In this document: positions 55,089 to 62,761 of the stretch, in pieces
Layout of the letters: each line of letters begins with the position of its first letter
Numbering within the stretch: the stretch's first letter is position 1
Assembly: GCF_003112575.1 (NCBI RefSeq)
Contig: NZ_BEWC01000010.1
Span: forward strand, 1 to 64,000
From: Streptomyces ardesiacus
GTDB lineage: Bacteria; Actinomycetota; Actinomycetes; Streptomycetales; Streptomycetaceae
Length of the DNA: 64,000 nucleotides
Reading direction: 5' to 3'
Translations under genes and position numbers: made by a program
Notes under the pieces: model-generated
Database searches by the model: none
What the model saw: only the letters and a program-made list of their open reading frames with translations
Told to the model about the DNA's origin: nothing

Positions 55089-57094
55089 GTACCCCGTTCC
55101 CGTTCACGGCCGTCGTGGGCCAGGACGACCTGCGGCTGGCGTTGCTGCTGAACGCGGTGTCACCCGCCGTCGGCGGTGTGCTGGTGCGCGGTGAGAAGGG
55201 CACCGCGAAGTCCACGGCGGTCCGCGCGCTGTCGGCGCTCGTGCCGGAGGTGGACGTCGTCTCCGGATGCCGTTTCTCCTGCGACCCCGCCTCCCCCGAC
55301 CCCGCCTGCCCGGACGGCCCGCACGAGGCCGGGGCGTCCGGGGCGCGGCCCGCGCGGATGGTCGAGCTGCCGGTCGGCGCCTCCGAGGACCGGCTGGTGG
55401 GTGCCCTGGACATCGAGCGGGCGCTGGCGGAGGGCGTGAAGGCCTTCGAACCGGGCCTGCTGGCCGACGCTCACCGCGGGATCCTGTACGTCGACGAGGT
55501 CAACCTGCTCCACGACCACCTCGTGGACCTGTTGCTGGACGCCGCCGCCATGGGCGCGTCTTACGTCGAGCGCGAGGGCGTCTCCGTGCGGCATGCCGCA
55601 CGGTTCCTGCTCGTCGGGACCATGAACCCCGAAGAGGGCGAGCTGCGGCCGCAGTTGCTGGACCGCTTCGGCCTCACCGTCGAGGTCGCCGCCTCGCGCG
55701 AGCCCGACCAGCGCGTCGAGGTCGTACGGCGCCGGCTGGCGTACGACGACGACCCGGCCGGTTTCGCCGCGCGCTGGGCCGACGAGGAGGCCGCCGTACG
55801 GGCGCGGATCGTGGCGGCGCGCGAGCTGCTGCCGTCGGTGCGGCTGGGCGACGGGGCGCTGCGGCAGATCGCGGCGACCTGCGCGGCCTTCGAGGTGGAC
55901 GGCATGCGGGCCGACATCGTGATGGCGCGCACGGCGACGGCGTTGGCGGCGTGGGCCGGGCGGACGGACGTACTCGCCGAGGACGTACGGCAGGCGGCGC
56001 TGCTGGCGCTCCCGCACCGGCGGCGGCGCAATCCGTTCGACGCGCCGGGGCTGGACGAGGACAAGCTGGACGAGACGCTGGAGGAGTTCGGCGGGCCGGA
56101 CGGGGACGACGGCGGGGACGACGATCCCGGTCCGGGGCCCGGCGGCGGTCCCGGCGGGCAGCCCGAGCCCGACGACGCGCCGAGGGGTGACGGGGACGCC
56201 GCCGCGCGCCCGGAGGCCGGTGAGGGCGGGGAGCCTCAGCCGTCCGGCGGTGCCGGTGAGCAGTCTCCCGCCCGTGCCGCCGAGCCGTTCAGGACCAAGG
56301 TGCTCAGCGTGCCCGGGCTGGGCGACGGTGCCGCCGGGCGGCGGTCCCGGGCGCGGACCGAGCACGGGCGGACCACCGGGGCTCGGCGTCCCGAGGGGGC
56401 GCTGACCAAGCTGCACCTCGCGGCGACCGTGCGGGCCGCGGCTCCGCACCAGCGGGCGCGGGGCCGCAGCGGGCCGGGGCTCGTGGTGCGGCGGGACGAT
56501 CTGCGGCAGGCGACCCGTGAGGGGCGTGAGGGCAACCTCGTGCTGTTCGTCGTCGACGCCTCCGGGTCGATGGCCGCGCGGCAGCGGATGGGTGCCGTCA
56601 AGGGTGCCGTGCTGTCGCTGCTGCTGGACGCGTACCAGCGGCGGGACAAGGTGGGGCTGGTGACGTTCCGGGGTTCGGCCGCGGAGGTCGCGCTGCCGCC
56701 GACCTCGTCGGTGGACGCGGCGGCGGTACGGCTGGAGTCGCTGCCCACCGGGGGGCGTACGCCGCTGGCCGCCGGGCTGCTCAGGGCGCACGAGGTGCTG
56801 CGCGTGGAGCGGCTGCGGGATCCGGCACGGCGGGCGCTGGTCGTGGTGGTGACGGACGGGCGGGCCACCGGTGGTCCGGAGCCGGTGGCTCTGGCCTCGC
56901 GGGCCGCGCGGCTGTTCGCCGCCGACGAGGTCGCCTCCGTCGTCGTGGACTGCGAGTCGGGGCCCGTGCGGCTCGGGCTCGCCGGGCGGATCGCGGGTGA
57001 GCTGGGCGGTACGGCGGTGACGCTGGACGAGTTGCGGGCGGACTCGATCGCCGGGCTGGTGAAGGACGTTCAGGGCAGCAGGAGGGCCGCGTAG
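55085..57094 (+). CDS. ChlI-ChlD fusion, AAA+ plus von Willebrand A chelatase motor
   Basis: The 669-residue protein joins an AAA+ ATPase (Walker A GEKGTAKST about 36-44, Walker B ILYVDEVNLL) to a disordered acidic Gly/Pro linker (about 340-430) and a C-terminal VWA domain with the MIDAS motif DASGSM (about 491-496). This is the ChlI/ChlD-type motor of metal chelatases in one chain, and next to cobN it very likely replaces CobST. The start is GTG 55085, overlapping the cobN TGA. Confidence 0.93.
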   Translation: MSTPFPFTAVVGQDDLRLALLLNAVSPAVGGVLVRGEKGTAKSTAVRALSALVPEVDVVSGCRFSCDPASPDPACPDGPHEAGASGARPARMVELPVGASEDRLVGALDIERALAEGVKAFEPGLLADAHRGILYVDEVNLLHDHLVDLLLDAAAMGASYVEREGVSVRHAARFLLVGTMNPEEGELRPQLLDRFGLTVEVAASREPDQRVEVVRRRLAYDDDPAGFAARWADEEAAVRARIVAARELLPSVRLGDGALRQIAATCAAFEVDGMRADIVMARTATALAAWAGRTDVLAEDVRQAALLALPHRRRRNPFDAPGLDEDKLDETLEEFGGPDGDDGGDDDPGPGPGGGPGGQPEPDDAPRGDGDAAARPEAGEGGEPQPSGGAGEQSPARAAEPFRTKVLSVPGLGDGAAGRRSRARTEHGRTTGARRPEGALTKLHLAATVRAAAPHQRARGRSGPGLVVRRDDLRQATREGREGNLVLFVVDASGSMAARQRMGAVKGAVLSLLLDAYQRRDKVGLVTFRGSAAEVALPPTSSVDAAAVRLESLPTGGRTPLAAGLLRAHEVLRVERLRDPARRALVVVVTDGRATGGPEPVALASRAARLFAADEVASVVVDCESGPVRLGLAGRIAGELGGTAVTLDELRADSIAGLVKDVQGSRRAA

Positions 57095-57693
57095 TGCCGC
57101 AGGGGAAGCCGAGTGTCGTGCCGGACGACGGACTGACCACCCGTCAGCGCCGTCACCGTCCGTTGGTCGTCGTGCACACCGGCATCGGGAAGGGCAAGTC
57201 GACCGCCGCCTTCGGGCTCGCGCTGCGGGCCTGGAACCAGGGGTGGCCGATCGGGGTGTTCCAGTTCGTCAAGTCGGCGAAGTGGAAGGTCGGCGAGGAG
57301 AACGCCCTGCGGGTGCTGGGCGCCAGCGGCGAGGGCGGGTCCGTCGACTGGCACAAGATGGGCGAGGGCTGGTCCTGGGTCCAGCGCGACGCGCAGATGG
57401 ACAACGAGGAGAAGGCCCGGGAGGGCTGGGAGCAGGTCAAGCGGGACCTGGCCGCCGAGACGTACAAGCTGTACGTGCTGGACGAGTTCGCCTATCCGAT
57501 GCACTGGGGGTGGGTCGACACCGACGAGGTGGTGTCCGTGCTGCGGGAGCGGCCGGGGACCCAGCACGTCGTGATCACGGGGCGGAACGCGCCCGCCGCG
57601 CTGGTGGAGTGCGCCGATCTCGTCACCGACATGTCCAAGGTCAAGCATCCGATGGACGCGGGACAGAAGGGGCAGAGGGGCATCGAGTGGTGA
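57094..57693 (+). CDS. cobO: Cob(I)yrinic acid a,c-diamide adenosyltransferase
   Basis: This enzyme transfers the 5'-deoxyadenosyl group from ATP to cobalt(I). The 199-residue CobA/CobO-type protein has a P-loop GIGKGKST (residues 31-38), then the KSAKWKVGEEN stretch and VLDEFAYPMHWGW. The start GTG 57094 shares one base with the preceding TAG. Its stop overlaps the cobB GTG. It sits between the chelatase motor and cobB, matching the order of steps. Confidence 0.95.
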   Translation: MPQGKPSVVPDDGLTTRQRRHRPLVVVHTGIGKGKSTAAFGLALRAWNQGWPIGVFQFVKSAKWKVGEENALRVLGASGEGGSVDWHKMGEGWSWVQRDAQMDNEEKAREGWEQVKRDLAAETYKLYVLDEFAYPMHWGWVDTDEVVSVLRERPGTQHVVITGRNAPAALVECADLVTDMSKVKHPMDAGQKGQRGIEW

Positions 57694-59099
57694 CCTCCTC
57701 CGGCTCCGGCTCCGCCGTTCCCCGGCTGGTCGTCGCCGCGCCCTCGTCCGGCAGCGGCAAGACCACCGTCGCCACCGGGCTGATGGCCGCGCTCTGCGCG
57801 CGGGGCCTCGCCGTGTCCCCGCACAAGGTCGGGCCGGACTACATCGACCCCGGCTACCACGCGCTCGCCACGGGGCGGGCGGGGCGCAACCTCGACGCCT
57901 ACCTGTGCGGGCCCGAGCTGGTCGGGCCGTTGTTCCTGCACGGGGCGCGCGGGTGCGACATCGCCGTGGTCGAGGGCGTGATGGGGCTGTACGACGGGGC
58001 CGCCGGCGAGGGCGAGCTGGCGTCCACCGCGCAGGTCGCGAAGCTGCTGCGGGCGCCGGTGGTGCTGGTCGTGGACGCGTCGTCGCAGTCGCGGTCGGTG
58101 GCGGCGCTGGTGCACGGGTTCGTGTCCTGGGATCCGGAGGTGCGGATCGGGGGCGTGATCCTGAACAAGGTGGCGTCGGACCGGCACGAGGCGTTGCTGC
58201 GGGAGGCGGTGGACTCCGTCGGGGTGCCGGTGCTGGGGGTGTTGCGGCGCGCGGCGCGGGTCGACGTGCCGTCGCGGCATCTGGGGCTGGTGCCGGTTGC
58301 CGAGCGGCACGCGCAGGCGGTGGACGCCGTCGCGGCCATGGCCGCGCAGGTGGCCGACGGGTGCGATCTGGAGGCGCTGGTCGCACTGGCCCGGGGTGCG
58401 GGGACGTGGGGCTGTACGGCTTGGGACGCGGGTGAGGCCTTGGTTTCCTCGCCCCCGCCGCCCCTTCCCGTCCCGTCCCCGGGGGCCGCGCCCCCGGGCC
58501 CCCGCGTCGCCGTCGCCGGCGGGGCCGCCTTCACCTTCTCCTACGCCGAGCACACCGAACTGCTCGCCGCCGCCGGGGCCGAGGTCGTCACGTTCGATCC
58601 GCTGCGGGACGAGGAGCTGCCCGCGGGGACCGCCGGGCTGGTGATCGGGGGCGGCTTCCCCGAGGTGTACGCCTCGGAGCTGTCCGCCAACGAAGGGCTG
58701 CGGAAGTCCGTCGCCGAACTGGCCCTCGCCGGGGCTCCCGTCGCCGCCGAGTGCGCGGGGCTGCTGTATCTGTGCCGGGACCTGGACGGGCTGCCGATGT
58801 GCGGGGTGCTGGACGCCTCCGCGCGGATGTCGGAGCGGCTGACGCTGGGCTACCGGGACGCGGTGGCCGTGTCCGACAGTGCGCTGGCCGGGGCGGGAAC
58901 GCGGATGCGGGGGCACGAGTTCCACCGGACGGTCGTGGAGCCGGGGGCCGGGGCGGCGCCGGCGTGGGGGATGCGGGCGCCGGAGCGGCGCGTCGAGGGT
59001 TTCGTGGAGCGCGGTGTGCACGCGAGCTATCTGCACACGCACTGGGCGGCCGAGCCCGGTGTCGCCCGTCGGTTCGTGGAGAGGTGCCGGACGTCATGA
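57690..59099 (+). CDS. cobB: Cobyrinic acid a,c-diamide synthase (CobB/CbiA)
   Basis: This enzyme amidates the a and c carboxylates (hydrogenobyrinic acid in the aerobic route). The 469-residue protein has an N-terminal P-loop AAPSSGSGKTT (about residues 17-27), the MGLYDGAAG loop, and a C-terminal amidotransferase with the Cys in AECAGLLYL (about 354). A Pro-rich insertion near residues 250-272 separates the domains. GTG start; its TGA overlaps the cobI ATG. Confidence 0.95.
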   Translation: MTSSGSGSAVPRLVVAAPSSGSGKTTVATGLMAALCARGLAVSPHKVGPDYIDPGYHALATGRAGRNLDAYLCGPELVGPLFLHGARGCDIAVVEGVMGLYDGAAGEGELASTAQVAKLLRAPVVLVVDASSQSRSVAALVHGFVSWDPEVRIGGVILNKVASDRHEALLREAVDSVGVPVLGVLRRAARVDVPSRHLGLVPVAERHAQAVDAVAAMAAQVADGCDLEALVALARGAGTWGCTAWDAGEALVSSPPPPLPVPSPGAAPPGPRVAVAGGAAFTFSYAEHTELLAAAGAEVVTFDPLRDEELPAGTAGLVIGGGFPEVYASELSANEGLRKSVAELALAGAPVAAECAGLLYLCRDLDGLPMCGVLDASARMSERLTLGYRDAVAVSDSALAGAGTRMRGHEFHRTVVEPGAGAAPAWGMRAPERRVEGFVERGVHASYLHTHWAAEPGVARRFVERCRTS

Positions 59100-59845
59100 G
59101 CAGCAGGCTGATCGGTGTGGGGGTCGGGCCCGGGGACCCCGAGCTGGTGACCGTGAAGGGCGTCAACGCGCTGCGGGACGCCGAGGTCGTGGTCGTGCCC
59201 GTGATGGCCGCACCCGATGGAAGGGACGGCGGGGAGCGCGGGCGGGCCGAGGCGACCGTGCTGCACTACGTGGGCGCCGAGAAGGTCGTACGGGTGGTGT
59301 TCGCGCTGAACGAGCGCACCGACCGGGCGCGGCGCGAGGCGGCCTGGGACGCGGCCGGGGAGCGGGTGGCCGGGCTGCTGCGGGAGCACACGGCCGTCGC
59401 CTTCGCGACCATCGGTGATCCCAACGTGTACTCGACCTTCACCTATCTCGCGCAGACGGTCGGCGCGCTGGTGCCGGGGACCGTGGTGGAGACCGTGCCG
59501 GGGATCACCGCCATGCAGGACCTCGCGGCGCGGTCGGGTGCGGTGCTGACCGAGGGCACCGAGCCGTTGACGCTGGTGCCGGTGACGGCGGGGTCGGCCG
59601 TGCTCAAGGAGGCGCTGCACGGGCCGGGCACGGTGGTCGCCTACAAGTTCGGCCGGCAGGCGGCCGAGGTGGCCGAGGCGCTGCGCGAGAGCGGGCGGCT
59701 GGAGGACGCGGTGTGGGGGTCGGCGCTGGGGCTGCCGGAGGAGTCCGTGCGGCCGGCCGGTGAGCTGGACGGGGCGCCGTTGCCGTATCTGTCGACGCTG
59801 ATCGCGCCCGCCCGGCGCGGGAGCGGGCGGGGCGGGAAGCTGTGA
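59096..59845 (+). CDS. cobI: Precorrin-2 C(20)-methyltransferase
   Basis: This SAM-dependent methylase adds the C20 methyl group to precorrin-2. The 249-residue protein has the family start GVGVGPGDPELVT, then AFATIGDPNVYSTFTYL and VPGITAMQDLAA. ATG 59096 overlaps the cobB stop (ATGA). It ends the first block of the cluster, before the opposite-strand ZIP gene. Confidence 0.96.
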   Translation: MSSRLIGVGVGPGDPELVTVKGVNALRDAEVVVVPVMAAPDGRDGGERGRAEATVLHYVGAEKVVRVVFALNERTDRARREAAWDAAGERVAGLLREHTAVAFATIGDPNVYSTFTYLAQTVGALVPGTVVETVPGITAMQDLAARSGAVLTEGTEPLTLVPVTAGSAVLKEALHGPGTVVAYKFGRQAAEVAEALRESGRLEDAVWGSALGLPEESVRPAGELDGAPLPYLSTLIAPARRGSGRGGKL

Positions 59846-59865
59846 GCGTCCGTGGCGCGTGCCGC

Positions 59866-60597
59866 TCAGTCGGCGGCCAGGCCCACCACCAGCCAGATGA
59901 ACGCGGCGCCCGCGACCGTGCACAGCAGCGTCGAGCGGGCGGGGTGCTCGTGGTGGGCCTCGGGGAGGATCTCCGCCGCGGCGAGGTACAGGAGTACGCC
60001 GCCGAAGAGGCCGAGGTAGGCGCCGAGCGCCTGCTCCGGGATCGTGAAGAGCAGGGTGGAGGACGCGCCGAGGACCGGGGCGAGGGCGTCGGCGACGAGC
60101 ATGGCGATGGCGCGGCGGCGGGCGTTGCCGTAGAGGCTGGTCAGTGTGTAGGTGTTAAAGCCGTCCGCGAAGTCGTGGGCGATCACGGCCATCGCGACCG
60201 CCGCCCCCATGCCGCCGCCGACCTGGAAGGCCGCACCGATCGCCACGCCGTCCATCGCGCTGTGGCCGACCATCGCGGCGGCGGCCGTCAGGCCCACCTC
60301 GGGCGAGCGGTGCCCGTGCTCGTCGCCGCCGTGTGCGGCGCGGCGGGCCGCCAGCAGGCGTTCCACGAGGTGCGCGAGCAGGAATCCGGCGACGAAGAGC
60401 AGCAGGGCGGCCGGAACACCGAACACCTCGTCGCCCGCCGCTTCCAGGGCCTCCGGCAGCAGGTCGAGGCCGACCACGCCCAGCATGAGGCCGCCGGCCA
60501 GGCCCAGGACCAGGTGGCGCCGGTCGGTCACGCGCTGTGCCGTCCAGCCGCCGGCCAGCGTCATCAGGAACGCGCCGAGCGCGACGAAGACCGCCAT
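59866..60597 (-). CDS. ZIP-family metal transporter, opposite strand inside cob cluster
   Basis: The 243-residue protein has about eight membrane segments with the ZIP metal-site motifs VGHSAMDGVAIGAAF and VIAHDFADGFN, and a His-rich loop (GGDEHGHRSPE) that could bind metal. ZIP proteins move divalent cations such as zinc, and sometimes cobalt or nickel, into the cytoplasm. It sits between cobI and cobM on the other strand, hence a possible cobalt supplier, but that is an inference. The ATG 60597 is preferred; a longer frame begins 17 codons upstream. Confidence 0.88.
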   Translation of the reverse strand: MAVFVALGAFLMTLAGGWTAQRVTDRRHLVLGLAGGLMLGVVGLDLLPEALEAAGDEVFGVPAALLLFVAGFLLAHLVERLLAARRAAHGGDEHGHRSPEVGLTAAAAMVGHSAMDGVAIGAAFQVGGGMGAAVAMAVIAHDFADGFNTYTLTSLYGNARRRAIAMLVADALAPVLGASSTLLFTIPEQALGAYLGLFGGVLLYLAAAEILPEAHHEHPARSTLLCTVAGAAFIWLVVGLAAD

Positions 60598-60661
60598 GGG
60601 CCCTTGGTATCCGATCACACCGCGTTCACGCGCGTACGACAGCAGCAACCGCAGTAAATAT

Positions 60662-60697
60662 GCGCAGGACGCACAGGATGCACAGGATGCACAGGAG
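60662..60697 (+). repeat. Four tandem 9-mers before cobM, each with an SD-like CAGGA
   Basis: Units GCGCAGGAC, GCACAGGAT, GCACAGGAT and GCACAGGAG lie head to tail at 60662-60697, ending 13 nt before the cobM ATG. Each contains CAGGA, similar to a ribosome site. Repeats of this kind can change copy number by slippage. Confidence 0.8.
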
Positions 60698-60710
60698 AGG
60701 ACCGAACACG

Positions 60711-61523
60711 ATGGATTCCGAGGCCAGGGTGACCTTCGTCGGTGCCGGTCCCGGCGCCGCCGACCTGCTGACGTTCCGTGCGGCGCGTGCCATCGCCGAG
60801 GCGGACGTGGTGATCTGGGCGGCCAGCCTCGTCCACGCGGACGTGTTGCAGCACGCGCGGGAGGACGCCGAGGTGCTGGACTCGGCGACGATGTCGCTGG
60901 AGGACGTGGTCGCCGTGTACCGGCGGGCCCGGGAGGAGGGGCTGCGGGTGGCCCGCGTCCACTCCGGGGACCCGGCGCTGTGGGGCGGCACGCAGGAGCA
61001 GCTGGACCGGTGTGCGGAGATCGGCGTGGCGACCGAGGTGGTGCCCGGTGTCTCCGCCTTCTCGGCGGTCGCCGCGCTCGCGCAGCGGGAGCTGACGATC
61101 CCGGAGGTCGCGCAGTCGGTGATCCTCACGCGGCTCGGCGGGGGCAAGACGCCGATGCCGCCGGGCGAGGAGGTCCGGGAGTTCGCGAAGCACGGGACGA
61201 CCATGGCGGTCTTCCTGTCGGCGGCCCGCAGCGGGCAGTTGGTGCGGGAGCTGCTGGAGGGCGGCTATCCGACCGAGACGCCGGTCGTCGTCGCCCACCA
61301 GGCCACCTGGCCGGAGGAGCTGGTCGTGCGGTGCACGATCGGGACGCTGGAGGAGACGGTCAAGGAACACAGGCTCTGGAAGCACACGCTCTTCCTGGTC
61401 GGCCCGGCCCTCGACGCGCACGGCACTCGTTCGCACCTGTACCACCCGGGGCACTTCCACGGTTATCGCAGGGCGGACCCGGAGGCGCGCCGGGAGTTGC
61501 GGGCGCGGGGTGCGAGCACGTGA
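60711..61523 (+). CDS. cobM: Precorrin-4 C(11)-methyltransferase
   Basis: This enzyme methylates C11 of precorrin-4. The 270-residue protein has VTFVGAGPGAADLLT at the start, then HSGDPALWGGTQEQL and GVSAFSAVAALAQRELTIPEV (in outline), all typical of the family. The ATG 60711 lies after AGGAGAGG and the 9-mer repeat array. Its TGA overlaps the cobL GTG. Its divergent neighbour is the ZIP gene, with a 113-bp gap that must hold promoters for both. Confidence 0.95.
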   Translation: MDSEARVTFVGAGPGAADLLTFRAARAIAEADVVIWAASLVHADVLQHAREDAEVLDSATMSLEDVVAVYRRAREEGLRVARVHSGDPALWGGTQEQLDRCAEIGVATEVVPGVSAFSAVAALAQRELTIPEVAQSVILTRLGGGKTPMPPGEEVREFAKHGTTMAVFLSAARSGQLVRELLEGGYPTETPVVVAHQATWPEELVVRCTIGTLEETVKEHRLWKHTLFLVGPALDAHGTRSHLYHPGHFHGYRRADPEARRELRARGAST

Positions 61524-62761
61524 TCACCGTGGTCGGGATGGGGGCTTCCCCCGGTGCGGCACCGACGGGGGAGGTCGCCGCCGGTGCGGAGCTGGTCGTC
61601 GGCGGGCGGCGGCACCTGGACGCGGTACGGCTGCCGGAGGGAGCGAGGACGGTGGTCCTGGGGGCGTTGGCGCCCGCCCTGGACACGGTCGCGGAGTACG
61701 TCGCCGAGGAGCGGCCGGTGACCGTGCTGGCCTCCGGTGATCCGGGGTTCTTCGGGATCGTGCGGGCGCTGGCCGAGCGGTTCGGGTCCGAGCGGCTGGA
61801 CGTGCGGCCGGGGGTGTCCTCGGTCGCGGCGGCCTTCGCGCGGGTCGGGCTGCCGTGGGACGACGCCGTGGTGGCGAGCGCGCACGGGCGGGACCTGAGG
61901 ACGGCGGTGCACCTGTGCCGGGCGCACCCGAAGGTCGCCGTGCTGACGGGCCCCGGGGCGGGTCCGGCGGAGCTGGGGGCCGCCCTGGCGCCGGACGGGC
62001 GGGTGTTCTTCGTCGCCTCGGCGCTGGGCTCGGCCGAGGAGCGGGTGGAGCGGGTGACGCCGGCCGAGGCCGCCGCGCGCGACTGGGGCGGGGCGGTGAG
62101 CGTGGTGCTGTGCCTGGACGAGGCGCGGACGCTGGGACCGGTGCGCTCGGTCGCCGGGCCGCGGCCGGGGCCCGCCGGGTGGGCGCTGGACGAGGCGGAG
62201 TTCACCCACCGGGACTCGATGATCACCAAGTTCGAGGTGCGCGCGCTCGCGCTGGCGCGGCTCGGTCCCCGGCCCGGCGACCTGGTGTGGGACGTCGGCG
62301 CGGGTTCCGGGTCGGTGGCCGTGGAGTGCGCGCGGCTGGGTGCCGCCGTCACCGCCGTCGAGAAGGCCCCGGACGGGGTCGAGCGGGTCCGCGCCAACGC
62401 CGCCGCGCACGGTGTCGACGTGCGGGTGGTGCACGGGGCGGCGCCCGCGGTGCTGTCCGGGCTGGACGAGGATCCCGACGCCGTGTTCGTGGGCGGCGGC
62501 GGGCGCGAGCTGCCCGGGATCGTCGCCGCGTGCGCGCGGCGGGCCCGGCGCGTCGTGGTCGTGGCCGTGGCCGCGCTGGACCGGGTGCCGGCGGCGCGCG
62601 AGGCGCTGCTCGGTGCCGGGCTGGAGTGCGACGGGGTGCTGCTGCAGTCCGCGCGGCTCGCGCCGCTGCCGGGGGACGTGACCCGGCTGGCGGCCACCAA
62701 TCCCGTCTTCCTGCTGTGGGGCGCGAGGCCGCACAGCCGTACCGAAGGAGTTGCCCCTTGA
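61520..62761 (+). CDS. cobL: Precorrin-6Y C(5,15)-methyltransferase, decarboxylating (CbiE-CbiT fusion)
   Basis: This bifunctional enzyme methylates C5 and C15 and decarboxylates the acetate chain. The 413-residue protein has an N-terminal CbiE-like domain (ITVVGMGASPG; ASGDPGFFGIVRAL; RPGVSSVAAAFARVGLPWDDA in outline) and a C-terminal CbiT-like SAM-methyltransferase (HRDSMITKFEVRAL; WDVGAGSGSVAVE). GTG overlaps the cobM stop; its TGA overlaps the next TTG. Confidence 0.95.
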   Translation: MITVVGMGASPGAAPTGEVAAGAELVVGGRRHLDAVRLPEGARTVVLGALAPALDTVAEYVAEERPVTVLASGDPGFFGIVRALAERFGSERLDVRPGVSSVAAAFARVGLPWDDAVVASAHGRDLRTAVHLCRAHPKVAVLTGPGAGPAELGAALAPDGRVFFVASALGSAEERVERVTPAEAAARDWGGAVSVVLCLDEARTLGPVRSVAGPRPGPAGWALDEAEFTHRDSMITKFEVRALALARLGPRPGDLVWDVGAGSGSVAVECARLGAAVTAVEKAPDGVERVRANAAAHGVDVRVVHGAAPAVLSGLDEDPDAVFVGGGGRELPGIVAACARRARRVVVVAVAALDRVPAAREALLGAGLECDGVLLQSARLAPLPGDVTRLAATNPVFLLWGARPHSRTEGVAP

